Shown here in pieces: positions 43,867 through 54,711 of a DNA stretch of 64,000 nucleotides (the first letter of the stretch is position 1; every line of letters starts with the position of its first letter). The stretch spans positions 1-64,000 of the forward strand of contig NZ_SELT01000016.1 of NCBI RefSeq assembly GCF_004361065.1. Direction: 5' to 3'. The position numbers were made by a program, and so were the translations under genes. A model generated the notes under the pieces. It was not told the origin of the DNA, did no database searches, and was given only the letters and a program-made list of their open reading frames with translations. Source of the stretch: Cognatilysobacter terrigena (GTDB lineage Bacteria; Pseudomonadota; Gammaproteobacteria; Xanthomonadales; Xanthomonadaceae).

Positions 43867-45614
43867 CAGCTGGCCTCGCGGAACTGCATTCGGTGCAGAT
43901 GCGCGTACAGCCCGCCGTGCGCGAGCAGTTCGGCGTGCGTGCCGCGTTCGACGATGCGGCCGTGATCGAGCACCAGCACCTGGTCGGCGTGTTCGATGGT
44001 CGACAGGCGATGCGCGATCACGAGCGTCGTGCGATCGGGCATCAGACGTTCAAGCGCGTCCTGCACGAGACGTTCGGACTCGGTGTCGAGCGCAGCGGTC
44101 GCTTCGTCGAGGATCAGGATGGGCGCGTCCTTGAGCATCGCGCGTGCGATGGCGAGGCGCTGACGCTGGCCGCCGGACAACCGTCCGCCGCGAACGCCGA
44201 TGGCGGTGTCCGCGTTCTCCGGCATGCGGTCGACGAACTCCGCGGCATTGGCGCCTTCAATGGCCGCACGCAGCCGGTCGGGCGTCGATTCGCCGAGCTC
44301 GCCGTACGCGACGTTTGCCGCGACCGATCCATCGAACAGCATCACCTGCTGACCGACCAGCGCGATCTGTCGGCGCAAGTCGGCCAAGCAGTACTCGCTG
44401 ATCGGGCGACCGTCGAGCAGGATCGCGCCCTCTTCGACGTCGTAGAAGCGTGGAATCAGCTTGATGAGCGTCGACTTGCCGCTGCCGGAGCGGCCCACGA
44501 TCGCGGTCACCGTGCCCGGCTTCGCGACGAAGCTGATGTCCGACAGCGCCGGCGCCGCCTGGCCGGGATAGCGCGCGACCACGTCGCGGAACTCGAGTTC
44601 GCCGCGCGAACGTTCGATGGGAACGCTGCCGGTATCGACTTCGTCCGGCATGTCGAGCACGTCGAACAGGCGGTCAGCCGAGGCCACGCCACGCTGCAAC
44701 ATGCCCTGCACGTTGGTGAGCTGCTTGATCGCCGGGATGATCGCCATCATCGACATCATCAGGGCGACGAAACCGCCCGCGGTGAGTCGACCCTGCGCCG
44801 CTTCGTGGCCCGCGAGGATCAGCAGCGCGGCCAAGCCGATCGCGCCCATCAGCTGCACCATCGCGGACGAGATCGAGCGCGTCGATTCGACCTTCAGCGA
44901 CAGCTTGAGATAGCTGTCGGCTTGCGCCTGGTAGCGCGCAGTCTCGACGCCCTGCGCGCCGTAGACCTTCACTTCCTGATGGTTGCCGAGCGACTGGTCG
45001 GCGAGCTGCAGGAGCGTCGCGCCGCTCTCCTGGATGCGATGACCGATGCGCCGATAGCGGCGGCCGACCTTGTCCATGATCCAGCCCAGCGGCGGCGCGA
45101 GCACGAGGATCGCGAGTGTCACCTTCCAGCTCGCCCACAGCATCACCACGAGCATCGCGATGACCTGGAACGACTGCTGCAGCATCACCTTCAATGCATC
45201 GACGGCGGCGAGTGCCACCTGATCGCTGTCGGAGCCCAGGCGCGTCAGCATCGACGGTACCGGCTCGCTATCGAAGCGCAGGCCCGGCAGACGCAGGTAT
45301 TTCGAGAGCACGCGCACGCGCAGGTCGCGCGCGATGCTGCGGCCGGCGCGCGCCATCGCCATGTCGGTGATGTAGCCCGCGATGCCGCGGCCGATGAACA
45401 GCGCGACGATCAGAAGCGGTAGCGTCCAGTCGAAACGCGCATTCTGCGCGACGAAGTTCTTGTCGATGATCGGCTGCATCAGCCGGGTGAACTGGCCGCC
45501 CGCCGCGGCTTCGATCGCCATCGCGACAAAGCCGACCATCATCAGCGCGCGATACGGCTTGCCGAACTGCTGGAGACGGCGATAGGTCGGCCAGGCCGAG
45601 CTGTTGTCGCTCAC
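43866..45614 (-). CDS. msbA: Lipid A export ABC transporter MsbA
   Basis: This 582-aa half-transporter has six membrane helices (residues about 20-300) fused to an ATPase with Walker [10 protein letters not shown], signature [15 protein letters not shown] and Walker [13 protein letters not shown]. It flips lipid A-core across the inner membrane, working as a homodimer. It overlaps exbD by four bases upstream and lpxK by one base downstream. Confidence 0.96.
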   Translation of the reverse strand: MSDNSSAWPTYRRLQQFGKPYRALMMVGFVAMAIEAAAGGQFTRLMQPIIDKNFVAQNARFDWTLPLLIVALFIGRGIAGYITDMAMARAGRSIARDLRVRVLSKYLRLPGLRFDSEPVPSMLTRLGSDSDQVALAAVDALKVMLQQSFQVIAMLVVMLWASWKVTLAILVLAPPLGWIMDKVGRRYRRIGHRIQESGATLLQLADQSLGNHQEVKVYGAQGVETARYQAQADSYLKLSLKVESTRSISSAMVQLMGAIGLAALLILAGHEAAQGRLTAGGFVALMMSMMAIIPAIKQLTNVQGMLQRGVASADRLFDVLDMPDEVDTGSVPIERSRGELEFRDVVARYPGQAAPALSDISFVAKPGTVTAIVGRSGSGKSTLIKLIPRFYDVEEGAILLDGRPISEYCLADLRRQIALVGQQVMLFDGSVAANVAYGELGESTPDRLRAAIEGANAAEFVDRMPENADTAIGVRGGRLSGGQRQRLAIARAMLKDAPILILDEATAALDTESERLVQDALERLMPDRTTLVIAHRLSTIEHADQVLVLDHGRIVERGTHAELLAHGGLYAHLHRMQFREAS

Positions 45615-46045
45615 TTCGCTGCCGCCTTCTTCTCGGTCGGCGTGGCGACGGCGAGCAGGATGTGACGATAGCCGAGCTGGCCCAGCGCTTCCTGTGCGGT
45701 GATGACCGCTTGGTACGGCGTGCGGGCGTCCGCGCGCAGCATGATTGGACGGTCGCGATCGCTGCCACCGACTTCGTTGATGGTCGCCTTCAACGAGGCC
45801 GCGTCGTCGCGGATTACTTCACGATCGCCGACGAAATACTTGCCCTGCGCGTTCACCAGCACCGTCAGCGGATCCCGCGCGTTCGTGCTCTCGCCGCTCG
45901 CCTTCGGCAGTTCGAGCTTGAGCGCGGAGCGGCCATCGAACGTCGCGGTGACGACGAAGAAGATGACGAGCGTCAGGATGACGTCGATCAGGGGAACCAG
46001 GTTGATCTCCGGTTCGTCGACCGGACGATGCCCGCCGATGCGCAT
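45611..46045 (-). CDS. exbD: ExbD/TolR biopolymer transporter
   Basis: This 144-aa protein has one N-terminal membrane helix with the proton-handling Asp in EINLVPLIDVILTLVIFF, then a periplasmic domain. With ExbB it forms a proton-driven motor. The gene lies one base after exbB. The partner could be a TonB elsewhere; in this lipid A context the pair is often annotated ExbBD of unknown partner. Confidence 0.94.
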   Translation of the reverse strand: MRIGGHRPVDEPEINLVPLIDVILTLVIFFVVTATFDGRSALKLELPKASGESTNARDPLTVLVNAQGKYFVGDREVIRDDAASLKATINEVGGSDRDRPIMLRADARTPYQAVITAQEALGQLGYRHILLAVATPTEKKAAAK

Positions 46046-46046
46046 G

Positions 46047-46676
46047 TCAGGCGGCCTGCGGCGCCGGGCGCTGCGTGCGCGCTTCGACCACGTCCATGAG
46101 CGCGATCGCCTCGTGCTCCATGTCGATGATGTATTCGGCGATGCGACCGCGGAACCAGCGGTGCGCGACCAGCGCCGGAATCGCGACGATCATGCCCGTC
46201 GCCGTGCACACCAGCGCCTTGCCGATGCCGCCAGCGAGCTGGTTCACGTCGCCGATGCCGTAGTCGAGGATGCCGAGGAACATCTGGATCATGCCGACGA
46301 CGGTGCCGAACAGGCCCATCAGCGGGCCCGCCGCGGCGATCGTGCCGAGCGTGTTGAGGTAGCGCTCCATGCGGTGCACGAGGTGGCGACCGACGTCCTC
46401 GACGCGTTCGCGCATTACCTCGCGCGAGCGGTTGCGCATGTCGAGCACGGCGGCGAGGAGCGCGCCGAGTGGCGAGGTCTGCCGCAGCGATTCAATATGC
46501 GCGGGGTCAAGATTGCCCCGCGCCGCCCACACGCGGACTTCGTCGCCCAGCTTGGCCGGCATGACGCGGCTGCGGCGGAGCGTCCAGCCGCGCTCGACGA
46601 TGAGCGCCAGCGCGAGCGCCGACAGCAGCAGCAACGGGATCATCGGCCAGCCGCCGGACTTCACGAGTTCGAGCAC
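46047..46676 (-). CDS. exbB: MotA/TolQ/ExbB proton channel protein
   Basis: The protein has 209 residues from GTG 46676, preceded by GGAGGGGAC. Three membrane helices are seen, the last two carrying the conserved AAGPLMGLFGTVVGMIQMF and LVCTATGMIVAIPALVAHRWF. It forms the pentameric ring of the proton motor with ExbD. It follows comEC by 18 bases. Confidence 0.94.
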   Translation of the reverse strand: MLELVKSGGWPMIPLLLLSALALALIVERGWTLRRSRVMPAKLGDEVRVWAARGNLDPAHIESLRQTSPLGALLAAVLDMRNRSREVMRERVEDVGRHLVHRMERYLNTLGTIAAAGPLMGLFGTVVGMIQMFLGILDYGIGDVNQLAGGIGKALVCTATGMIVAIPALVAHRWFRGRIAEYIIDMEHEAIALMDVVEARTQRPAPQAA

Positions 46677-46694
46677 GTCCCCTCCAGAGGGCGT

Positions 46695-49025
46695 TCAGTC
46701 GCGTCGATAGGATAGCCCAGCGTCCGTGGGCGTCCGCCGCGCAGCGTCCCACAACCGGCGCCGCGGGTCCCGCTGTCCGGTCACCTCGATGCCGCCGGGC
46801 TTCAGCTTGAGCGTGACGGCACCCTCGTCGGCCGTGTTCCACGTCCGCGCACCGGCCGCACGCCAGCGGTCGACCACCTCATCCGCGGGGTGATGGAAGC
46901 GATTGGCGTGACCGGTCGAGAACACCGCTTCACGCGCGCCCGTCGCCTGAACGAACGCGGCGTCGGACGAATGCCGGCTGCCGTGATGCGCGACGAAGAC
47001 GACATCAGCGCGGATCGAGTCCGGCGCCTCGGCGACGAGCTTGGCTTCGACGAGGCTGCTGATGTCGCCCGTCAGCAGCACGGCGCCGTGGCGACTCTCG
47101 ATCCGCAGCACGCAGCTCGAATCGTTCGCGAGGTACGGAAACTCCGGCGGCGGATGCAGGAAGACGAAGCGCACGTCGTCCCACGTCCACGACTGGCCCG
47201 CGACGCAGGGCCGCGAGCCGTCGACACCGGACCCGGGCGGCGCCTGCAGGTCCGCAGACGGCATCTCCCGTCGAACCGACGCCAGGCCGCCCACGTGGTC
47301 GAGATCCGCATGGCTGACGACCATCCGATCCAGCCGCGTCACGCCGCGCGCGTGGAGCACGGGGATGACGGCGCGCTCGCCGGCGTCGAAGCCGTCGGGC
47401 ACCGCCGGCCCCATGTCGTACAGCAGCGCGTGATCGTGCGTTCGGACGAGGACGGACAAGCCCTGCCCCACGTCGATCGCGGTGACTTCGAGGTCGCCGG
47501 TCGCCGGCGCGTGGCGATCGGGCCATAGCAGCGGCAGCCAGAGCACGATGGCCAGCGTTTTCCCGGGCGTGCCACGCGGCATCAGCCACCACGCTGCACC
47601 GAGCAGCGCAGGGACGATCGCGATGGCAGACGGCTCCGGCACGTACCACAGCGACATCGGCGTCGCCGCGAGTCGCTCGAACAACGGCCAGGCGAGGTCG
47701 AACACCCATGCTGCGACACGCCACGCGACGGCCCCAGCGGCCGGATGCAACGGATCGAGCGCAACACCAGCGACCGACACCGGCGCGACGACCAGACTCC
47801 ATAGCGGCACGGCGACGAGGTTGGCGATGGGCCCCGCGAGTGACGCCTGCCCGAACAGCACCACCGTCAACGGCAGCAGCCCCACGGTTGCGACGGCCTG
47901 CGCCTTTACGAGTTCGCGCACGGCGGACGTGCCCGAGCGCGGCATGCACCACAGCAGCCACGCGACGCCCGCAAAGCTCAACCAGAAGCCGGCCGACAGC
48001 ACCGACAATGGGTCGACCAGCAGCATCGCGATCGCGGCGAGCGCGAGTACATGCGTCATGCCGATCGCGCGTCGCGAAAGCTGTGCGATGGCGACTACCG
48101 CAATCATCACTAGCGTTCGCACGGTCGGCAGCGAGAAGCCGGAAGCCGCTGCGTACGCGGCTGCGCCGGCGAACCCCGCAACCGCAGCGGCCAGTCGTGC
48201 TGGCACGCGGCGCCCGAGCATCGGCGCGAGCCACCAGATCAGTCGCACCAGCAGCGCGCAGACGCTGCCGACCATGCCGACATGGAACCCGCTGATCGCG
48301 ACGAGATGCGTCAGTCCATCCGCGCGCAGCACCGTCCAGTCGGCGTCGGTCAGGTCGCGGGTGTCGCCGAGCGCCAGCGCGCGGATGAAGCGCGAGGACG
48401 GCTTGGCCACCTCGGCACCAATCCGGGTCGACGTCACATCGCGCCAGGCTTGCAGGCCCGCCGCCACATCGACCAACTCGCCGCGTCGCACGTAGCCGGT
48501 CGCCGTGACGCGATCGGCGAATGCATGCATCTCGCCATCGGCACCGCCCGGATTGCGGAGGCCCCGAGGCGCGCGAACGCGCACGATGAAGCGCCAACGT
48601 TCGCCGGCATGAAGCTCGGGGGCGTCACCGCCACGGTCGTTGTACCAGGCGAGCCTCAGCGTTCGGTGTTGCAGCGCCGGCAGCGTGGACCCGTCGACGT
48701 CGAACACGAACGCCGTGCGCCGCGGTTCGCGACGCGGCAGGTCGGTGATGCGGCCCGTGATCGCCGCTTCCTGCTGCGCGGGCTGGGCAGGAAGCTGGAC
48801 GGCGAGCGCGTGCGCGGCATGCAGGCTCGCGATCGCGAACCCGATGAGCAGCGCACCGACCCAGCGAAGACGAGACCGCCACACCGCGACGGCGATGCCC
48901 GCCGCGAGCAATGCAGCCGACATCGCGGTAGGCACGACGACCGGCAACGCAAGACACGCGCACACGCCGGCCAGCAGCGCGACCGCGACCGTCGGAGAGG
49001 AGAGCGGCGTCCTTGCCGCGTTCAT
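46695..49025 (-). CDS. comEC: ComEC/Rec2 DNA-uptake channel
   Basis: This 776-aa inner-membrane protein has N-terminal membrane segments and an OB-like loop, then the competence domain with about eight further helices (HLVAISGFHVGMVGS is the hallmark), and a C-terminal metallo-beta-lactamase-like domain (VSHADLDHVGGL, ADVVFVAHHGSRHSSD). It carries one DNA strand into the cytoplasm during transformation. All regions look intact, so competence is possible. It sits between lolD and exbB, close to both. Confidence 0.95.
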   Translation of the reverse strand: MNAARTPLSSPTVAVALLAGVCACLALPVVVPTAMSAALLAAGIAVAVWRSRLRWVGALLIGFAIASLHAAHALAVQLPAQPAQQEAAITGRITDLPRREPRRTAFVFDVDGSTLPALQHRTLRLAWYNDRGGDAPELHAGERWRFIVRVRAPRGLRNPGGADGEMHAFADRVTATGYVRRGELVDVAAGLQAWRDVTSTRIGAEVAKPSSRFIRALALGDTRDLTDADWTVLRADGLTHLVAISGFHVGMVGSVCALLVRLIWWLAPMLGRRVPARLAAAVAGFAGAAAYAAASGFSLPTVRTLVMIAVVAIAQLSRRAIGMTHVLALAAIAMLLVDPLSVLSAGFWLSFAGVAWLLWCMPRSGTSAVRELVKAQAVATVGLLPLTVVLFGQASLAGPIANLVAVPLWSLVVAPVSVAGVALDPLHPAAGAVAWRVAAWVFDLAWPLFERLAATPMSLWYVPEPSAIAIVPALLGAAWWLMPRGTPGKTLAIVLWLPLLWPDRHAPATGDLEVTAIDVGQGLSVLVRTHDHALLYDMGPAVPDGFDAGERAVIPVLHARGVTRLDRMVVSHADLDHVGGLASVRREMPSADLQAPPGSGVDGSRPCVAGQSWTWDDVRFVFLHPPPEFPYLANDSSCVLRIESRHGAVLLTGDISSLVEAKLVAEAPDSIRADVVFVAHHGSRHSSDAAFVQATGAREAVFSTGHANRFHHPADEVVDRWRAAGARTWNTADEGAVTLKLKPGGIEVTGQRDPRRRLWDAARRTPTDAGLSYRRD

Positions 49026-49031
49026 GCCGGA

Positions 49032-49739
49032 CTAGACCTCGTCCGGCGCGAGTTGTCGCAATCGGCCTTCGTGCAGTTCGAGCACGCGGTCGAGTCGACG
49101 GGCGAGGCTGCGGTCGTGCGTCACCAGCACCAGGCTCGTGCGCTGCTCGCGGTTGAGGCCGAGCATCAGGTCGAACACGGTCGCGGCGGTCTTCTCGTCG
49201 AGATTGCCCGTGGGCTCGTCGCCGAGGACGCAGCCGGGTCGATTGACCAGTGCACGCGCAACCGCCGCGCGCTGGCGCTCGCCGCCGGAGAGTTCGCCGG
49301 GCTTGTGGCCGAGGCGATGACCGAGTCCGACCGATTCCAGCAGCGTCGTCGCGCGCTTGCGGGCCTCGTTCGCTGAGACACCGGCGAGCATCACCGGCAG
49401 CATCACGTTCTCGAGCGCGGTGAATTCCGGCAGCAGATGATGGAACTGGTAGATGAAGCCCAGCGCGCTGTTGCGCAGGCGGCCGCGCTCGGCGTCGGAC
49501 AGCGCGCTCATCTTGCGGCCTTCGACGAAGACCTCGCCCGCCGTCGGCGTATCGAGGCCGCCGAGCAGGTGCAGCAGCGTGCTCTTGCCCGCGCCGGATG
49601 CGCCGAGGATCGCGACGGTTTCGCCGCGCACGACTTCGAGCTCGAGGCCGTCGAACACCGGCGTGCGCAGCTTGCCCTCGGCGTACGTCTTGCCGAGGCC
49701 CTGCGCGTGGATCACCACGTCGGAGCGCACGTCACTCAT
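49032..49739 (-). CDS. lolD: Lipoprotein-releasing ABC transporter ATPase
   Basis: This 235-aa ATPase carries Walker [11 protein letters not shown], signature [16 protein letters not shown] and Walker [16 protein letters not shown]. It powers release of outer-membrane lipoproteins from the inner membrane to LolA. It overlaps the permease gene by 8 bases and is 6 bases ahead of comEC. Confidence 0.96.
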   Translation of the reverse strand: MSDVRSDVVIHAQGLGKTYAEGKLRTPVFDGLELEVVRGETVAILGASGAGKSTLLHLLGGLDTPTAGEVFVEGRKMSALSDAERGRLRNSALGFIYQFHHLLPEFTALENVMLPVMLAGVSANEARKRATTLLESVGLGHRLGHKPGELSGGERQRAAVARALVNRPGCVLGDEPTGNLDEKTAATVFDLMLGLNREQRTSLVLVTHDRSLARRLDRVLELHEGRLRQLAPDEV

Positions 49740-50976
49740 AGCGCAGCGCCTCCGCCGGCGGCGTGCGCGACGCGCGCCAGGCCGGGTAAATCGTCGCGAG
49801 GAACGCCATGATCAGCGCGGTCGTCGCGATGATGATCACGTCGCTGGGCTGCATGTCGGTCGGCAGGCCGGTGATGTAGTAGACGTCCTCGGGCAGCAGT
49901 TGCACACCGAGCACGCGTTCGATCGCGTGCAGGATGTGCTCGAGGTTGAGCGTCAGCAGCACGCCGAGAATCACGCCCGACACCGTGCCGATCACGCCGA
50001 TCAGCGAGCCCTGCACCATGAACACCTGCATGACGCCGCGCGGCGTGAGGCCGAGCGTGCGCATGATCGCGATGTCGGCCTGCTTGTCCGTCACGAGCAT
50101 GACCTGCGACGACACCAGGTTGAACGCGCCCATCGCGACGATCAGCGACAGCAGGATCGCCATGATCGTCTTCTCCATCTTGAGCGCGCGGAACATGTTC
50201 GCGTTCTCGTCGGCCCAGTTGCTGACGCGGTAGGCGCCGCCGAGCGAAAGCGCCAGATCACGCGCGACCACCCACGCCTGGTCCATGTCGTGCAGGCGCA
50301 GGCGCACGCCGGTGACGCCATCGCCCATGCGCTGCACGCGCTGCAGATCCTGCATCGACGTGAACGCCATGCCGCGGTCGTATTCGTTGTAGCCCGCTTC
50401 GAAGACGCCGCTGACGTGGAAGCGCTTCATCTGCGGCACCGCGCCGATCGGCGTGGTCAGCGCTTCGGACGTGATCATCACCACGTCGTCGCCGACGCTC
50501 ACGCCGAGCCACAACGCGAGCTCGCGTCCGAGCACGATGTTGAACGAGCCGGGCTTCAGGTCGTCGAGCTTGCCCTGCACCATCTTCGACGCCAGCACCG
50601 ACACGTGGCGTTCCTGGTCCGGCAGGATGCCGCGCACGATCGCAGGCTGCTTGCGCGGGCCGGACAGCAGCGTCTGCGCCTCGACATACGGCGCGGCACC
50701 CGCGACGCGCTTGTCCGCGAGCGCCTTGTTGACCGCGCGCGGCCAGTCCTGGATCGGCTCGCCATAACCGCTCACGGTGGCGTGCGCGACCATCTGCAGC
50801 ATGCGATCGCGGATCTCGCGCTGGAAGCCGCTCATCACCGCGAGCGTGGTAATCAGCGCGGCCACGCCTAACGCGATGCCGAGGATCGACGCTAGCGAGA
50901 TGAAAGAGATAAAGCCATTTCGGCGTTTGGCGCGCAGATAGCGCAGGCCGATGGCGACGGGAATGGGCGTGAACAT
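49732..50976 (-). CDS. lolC: Lipoprotein-releasing ABC transporter permease (LolC/LolE type)
   Basis: The protein has 414 residues from ATG 50976. FtsX-like: one N-terminal helix, a large periplasmic domain (about 45-265), then three C-terminal helices ([20 protein letters not shown]). It begins [24 protein letters not shown], the LolC/E signature. Only one permease gene is present, unlike lolC-lolD-lolE of E. coli, so it may act as a homodimer (the LolF arrangement) unless a second copy lies elsewhere. Confidence 0.93.
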   Translation of the reverse strand: MFTPIPVAIGLRYLRAKRRNGFISFISLASILGIALGVAALITTLAVMSGFQREIRDRMLQMVAHATVSGYGEPIQDWPRAVNKALADKRVAGAAPYVEAQTLLSGPRKQPAIVRGILPDQERHVSVLASKMVQGKLDDLKPGSFNIVLGRELALWLGVSVGDDVVMITSEALTTPIGAVPQMKRFHVSGVFEAGYNEYDRGMAFTSMQDLQRVQRMGDGVTGVRLRLHDMDQAWVVARDLALSLGGAYRVSNWADENANMFRALKMEKTIMAILLSLIVAMGAFNLVSSQVMLVTDKQADIAIMRTLGLTPRGVMQVFMVQGSLIGVIGTVSGVILGVLLTLNLEHILHAIERVLGVQLLPEDVYYITGLPTDMQPSDVIIIATTALIMAFLATIYPAWRASRTPPAEALRYE

Positions 50977-50999
50977 GCGGAGCCTGTTCCGGGGGGCGC

Positions 51000-51446
51000 C
51001 TATGGTGCCACTGCCGCTGGGGCCGCGCGGGAAAGCCGCGTGAGGGCCCACAGGCGGAGTTCACGTCGCTGGGCGGCGTCCAGGACGTCCGGCCAGGCGA
51101 CGAGCCGTTGGCGGCGGGCGTCGCGTGTCCAGGTGAGCGAGGCCACCGGGCCCTGCCAGTCGACGCGCAAGTCCTCGGCGGGTGCGTCGTCGACGACCAC
51201 GCGCCCGTCCGCGTGCAGCACGAACCGGCGTGTCATGCGTGCGCGTTCGCCGCGGGCGAGTACGAACCCCCAAAGCGCGCATGCAGGCGCAGCGGCGCAC
51301 GTGGCGACGATCGGCAGATCGGTCAGGAACAGCCCGACGCCGGCGACAACGCCAATGGCTACCAGTGCGATGGACAATGCGCGGGACGGACCGAGGTCAA
51401 CGCGCAACGGCGGCGATACGTTCGACGAGAGCCTGGGTTTCGTCAT
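51000..51446 (-). CDS. YgfX-family small membrane protein
   Basis: This 148-aa protein has two adjacent membrane helices (about 22-40 and 45-65) and a C-terminal cytoplasmic part (FVLHADGRVVVDD; RLVAWPDVLDAAQRRELRLW). Sequence style and its position overlapping sdhE by 50 bases match ygfX (cptA), which follows sdhE (ygfY) in E. coli. E. coli YgfX has been linked to inhibition of MreB/FtsZ, but a general role is not settled. Confidence 0.8.
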   Translation of the reverse strand: MTKPRLSSNVSPPLRVDLGPSRALSIALVAIGVVAGVGLFLTDLPIVATCAAAPACALWGFVLARGERARMTRRFVLHADGRVVVDDAPAEDLRVDWQGPVASLTWTRDARRQRLVAWPDVLDAAQRRELRLWALTRLSRAAPAAVAP

Positions 51447-51645
51447 CGTCGAGGCGTTCGTGTCCGAGGAAGGCGCGCCAGAGCTTATCGTCCTCGGTGG
51501 CGAGCAGCCGTCGGAATGTTTCCCGTTCGGCGTCGGACGATGCCGCCCAGCACCGATCGAGCCAGCGCTCCAGCAACTGGTCGAGTTCGCGCATGCCGCG
51601 ACGGCAGCGCCAGCGCAGGGCCTTGAGTTCGACGTCCTCGCTCAT
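51397..51645 (-). CDS. sdhE: Succinate dehydrogenase assembly factor SdhE
   Basis: The protein has 82 residues from ATG 51645 (ATGA overlap with the MAPEG gene). It has the conserved RGMRE motif (residues 16-20) after KALRWRCR and a five-helix small fold. SdhE helps attach FAD covalently to SdhA. The location at the end of the sdh genes is fitting. Confidence 0.93.
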   Translation of the reverse strand: MSEDVELKALRWRCRRGMRELDQLLERWLDRCWAASSDAERETFRRLLATEDDKLWRAFLGHERLDDDETQALVERIAAVAR

Positions 51646-52064
51646 CGGACGAACAGCCCGATCGCGATGTAGATCCACAGCAGCCACAGCACCGCGCCAC
51701 CCGCGACATACGCCATGAAGCGATGCATGACCTTGTTGTAGCTGACATGGACGACGCTGTGCGCGATCCGCAGCGCGACGAACGACCACGCCAGCGCGAC
51801 GCTGATGGTGTCGACGCGATCGAGCCGGTCGGCGACGACCAGCCCGAAATAGAACAGCACCGGCAACTCGAACAGGTTGCGGAAATTGTCCGCCGCACGA
51901 CTATCCGTGAGCAGCGCCGCGGCCTGTGCGGACGTTGCCACCTTCTGCGGATGGATGCGTTCGCGCTTCATCTGCGCGATGCGCATGGTGTACATGCGCC
52001 ACCAGACGATGGCCGTCAGCACGACCATCGCGAAGCCCGGCAGGTAGATCGCGCGGACGTCCAT
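51642..52064 (-). CDS. MAPEG-family membrane protein
   Basis: This 140-aa protein has four membrane helices with the family region DNFRNLFELPVLFYFGLVV and ARIAHSVVHV (here LRIAHSVVHVSYN). Eukaryotic MAPEG members are membrane glutathione transferases; bacterial roles are mostly unknown. It is 11 bases after sdhB and overlaps sdhE, so it is carried within the sdh transcript. Confidence 0.9.
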   Translation of the reverse strand: MDVRAIYLPGFAMVVLTAIVWWRMYTMRIAQMKRERIHPQKVATSAQAAALLTDSRAADNFRNLFELPVLFYFGLVVADRLDRVDTISVALAWSFVALRIAHSVVHVSYNKVMHRFMAYVAGGAVLWLLWIYIAIGLFVR

Positions 52065-52075
52065 GGCGTCGCGTA

Positions 52076-52858
52076 TCAGACGCGACGCGCGAGCATCAGC
52101 TTCTTGATCTCACCGATCGCACGCGCCGGGTTCAACCCCTTCGGGCAGGTGCGCGCGCAATTCATGATGGTGTGGCAGCGATAGAGCTTGAAGGGGTCTT
52201 CGAGGTCGTCGAGGCGTGCGCCCGTGTCCTCGTCCCGCGAGTCGACGATCCAGCGGTAGGCCTGCAGCAGGATCGCCGGGCCGAGGTAGCGGTCGCCGTT
52301 CCACCAGTAGCTCGGGCAGCTGGTCGAGCAGCAGGCGCAGAGGATGCACTCGTACAGTCCGTCGAGCTTCTTGCGATCTTCCGGGGACTGCAGGCGCTCG
52401 CGATCGCTGGGCGTCGGGCTCTGCGTGCGCAGCCAGGGCTTGATCGACGCGTACTGCGCATAGAAGTGCGTCAGATCCGGCACGAGATCCTTCACCACCG
52501 GCATGTGCGGCAGCGGATAGATCGCGACCTCGCCCGGGCGGCAGTCGTCGATCGCCTTGGTGCAGGCGAGCGTGTTCGTGCCGTCGATGTTCATCGCGCA
52601 CGAGCCACAGATGCCCTCGCGGCACGAGCGACGAAACGTCAGCGTCGGGTCGATCTCGTTCTTGATCTTGATCAGCGCGTCCAGAACCATCGGGCCGCAG
52701 CTGGCGAGATCGACTTCGTACGTGTCGACGGTCGGGTTGCGGCCGTCGTCGGGGTTCCAACGGTAGACCTTGAAGACGCGAGGCGCCTTCGCGCCAGCGG
52801 CGGCGAAATGGCGACCCTTCTGGATCTTCGAGCTCTTCGGGAGGGTGAATTCGGCCAT
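52076..52858 (-). CDS. sdhB: Succinate dehydrogenase iron-sulfur subunit
   Basis: The protein has 260 residues. All cluster motifs are present: [15 protein letters not shown] with a following CTK for 2Fe-2[17 protein letters not shown] for 4Fe-4S, and [17 protein letters not shown] for the second cluster. It carries electrons from SdhA to quinone. It follows sdhA by 46 bases. Confidence 0.97.
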   Translation of the reverse strand: MAEFTLPKSSKIQKGRHFAAAGAKAPRVFKVYRWNPDDGRNPTVDTYEVDLASCGPMVLDALIKIKNEIDPTLTFRRSCREGICGSCAMNIDGTNTLACTKAIDDCRPGEVAIYPLPHMPVVKDLVPDLTHFYAQYASIKPWLRTQSPTPSDRERLQSPEDRKKLDGLYECILCACCSTSCPSYWWNGDRYLGPAILLQAYRWIVDSRDEDTGARLDDLEDPFKLYRCHTIMNCARTCPKGLNPARAIGEIKKLMLARRV

Positions 52859-52904
52859 GGTCGGTCGGTTCCGGTTCGTCCGCCGTCGCCGGCGGACGCG
52901 AAAG

Positions 52905-54698
52905 TCAGTAGACGCGCTTCTTCGGCGGCACCGGAGCGACGTCGTTGGTCAGCGTGTACGAATGCACCGGACGGTAGTCGATGCGGGTATTGCCCGCGTC
53001 GTCGATCCAGCACAGCGTGTGCTTCATCCAGTTGACGTCGTCGCGCTCCGGGAAGTCCTCGCGGGCGTGCGCGCCGCGCGACTCCGTGCGGTTCTCGGCC
53101 GACACGATGGTGACCAGCGCCTGGTCGAGCAGGTTGGCGAGCTCGAACGTCTCGATGAGATCCGAGTTCCAGACCAGCGAGCGGTCGCTGACGCGCACGT
53201 CCGCGAACGACGCATGGATTTCGCGCATCTTGGCGACACCGTCCGCCAGCGTTTCGCCCGTGCGGAACACCGCAGCATCGGCCTGCATCGTGCGCTGCAT
53301 CTTGTCGCGGATCACCGCCGTCGGCGTACCGCCGCTGGCGTTGCGCAGCGCGTCGAGGCGACCCAGCGCCTTGTCGCAGGCATCGGCTGCGAGGGGCGCG
53401 TGCGGCATCTCGGACTTGATCGTCTCCGCGCAGCGGTTGGCGACCGCGCGGCCGAACACCACGAGATCCAGCAGCGAGTTCGAGCCGAGGCGGTTCGCGC
53501 CGTGCACCGAAACGCAGGCCGCTTCGCCGATCGCGTACAGGCCCGGCACGACCGCATCCGGATTGCCGCCGCGCAGCTGCACGACTTCGCCGTGGTAGTT
53601 GGTCGGAATGCCACCCATGTTGTAGTGGACGGTCGGGATCACCGGGATCGGCTGCTTCTCGACGTCGACGCCGGCAAAGATGCGCGCGGACTCGGCGATG
53701 CCGGGAAGCTTCTCGTGGATGACTTCCGGGCCGAGGTGCGTCAGGTCGAGCAGGATGTGGTCCTTGTGCTCGCCAACGCCGCGGCCCTCGCGGATTTCCA
53801 TCGTCATCGCACGGCTGACCATATCGCGCGGCGCGAGGTCCTTCACGCTCGGCGCATACCGCTCCATGAAGCGCTCGCCCTGGCTGTTGCGCAGGATGCC
53901 GCCCTCGCCTCGCACGCCTTCCGTGATGAGGCAGCCGGCGCCGTAGATGCCGGTCGGGTGGAACTGCACGAACTCCATGTCCTGCATGCCAAGGCCGGCG
54001 CGCAGCACCATGCCGCCGCCGTCGCCCGTGCAGGTGTGCGCGGACGTCGCGCTGAAGTACGCGCGGCCGTAGCCACCCGTCGCGAGCACGGTGCCGTGCG
54101 CGCGGAACAGGTGCAGCGTGCCCGACGCCATGTCGAGCGCGAGGACGCCGCGGCACGACCCGTCCGCGTCCATGATCAGGTCGAGCGCGAAGTACTCGAT
54201 GAAGAACTGCGCGTCGTGCGCCAGCGACTGCTGGTAGAGCGTGTGCAGAATCGCGTGGCCGGTGCGGTCTGCCGCGGCGCAGGTGCGCTGCGCGGGCGGA
54301 CCTTCGCCGAAGCGCGTCGTCATGCCGCCGAACGGGCGCTGGTAGATGCGGCCGTCTTCGGTGCGCGAGAACGGCACGCCGTAGTGCTCGAGCTCCACGA
54401 TCGCCGGGATCGCCTCGCGACACATGTATTCGATCGCGTCCTGGTCGCCCAGCCAGTCGCTGCCCTTCACCGTGTCGAAGAAGTGGTAGCGCCAGTCGTC
54501 TTCGCCCATGTTCGCGAGCGCGGCGGCCACGCCGCCCTGCGCTGCGACGGTGTGCGAACGCGTCGGGAAGACCTTGGTGATGCAGGCGGTCTTCAGACCC
54601 TTCTGGGCGAGGCCGAACGTGGCGCGCAGGCCGGCGCCACCGGCGCCGACGACGACCATGTCGAACTTGTGTTCCTGGATGGAATAGGCAGCAGGCAT
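52905..54698 (-). CDS. sdhA: Succinate dehydrogenase flavoprotein subunit
   Basis: The protein has 597 residues. The FAD-binding motif [12 protein letters not shown] (16-27) and [10 protein letters not shown] with His49, the covalent FAD attachment site, are present. The substrate Arg lies in the region [18 protein letters not shown] and further on. It oxidises succinate to fumarate. It is 13 bases after sdhD. FAD attachment is aided by SdhE and the SDHAF4-like protein, both in this operon. Confidence 0.97.
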   Translation of the reverse strand: MPAAYSIQEHKFDMVVVGAGGAGLRATFGLAQKGLKTACITKVFPTRSHTVAAQGGVAAALANMGEDDWRYHFFDTVKGSDWLGDQDAIEYMCREAIPAIVELEHYGVPFSRTEDGRIYQRPFGGMTTRFGEGPPAQRTCAAADRTGHAILHTLYQQSLAHDAQFFIEYFALDLIMDADGSCRGVLALDMASGTLHLFRAHGTVLATGGYGRAYFSATSAHTCTGDGGGMVLRAGLGMQDMEFVQFHPTGIYGAGCLITEGVRGEGGILRNSQGERFMERYAPSVKDLAPRDMVSRAMTMEIREGRGVGEHKDHILLDLTHLGPEVIHEKLPGIAESARIFAGVDVEKQPIPVIPTVHYNMGGIPTNYHGEVVQLRGGNPDAVVPGLYAIGEAACVSVHGANRLGSNSLLDLVVFGRAVANRCAETIKSEMPHAPLAADACDKALGRLDALRNASGGTPTAVIRDKMQRTMQADAAVFRTGETLADGVAKMREIHASFADVRVSDRSLVWNSDLIETFELANLLDQALVTIVSAENRTESRGAHAREDFPERDDVNWMKHTLCWIDDAGNTRIDYRPVHSYTLTNDVAPVPPKKRVY

Positions 54699-54711
54699 CG
54701 GGATTTCCGGA

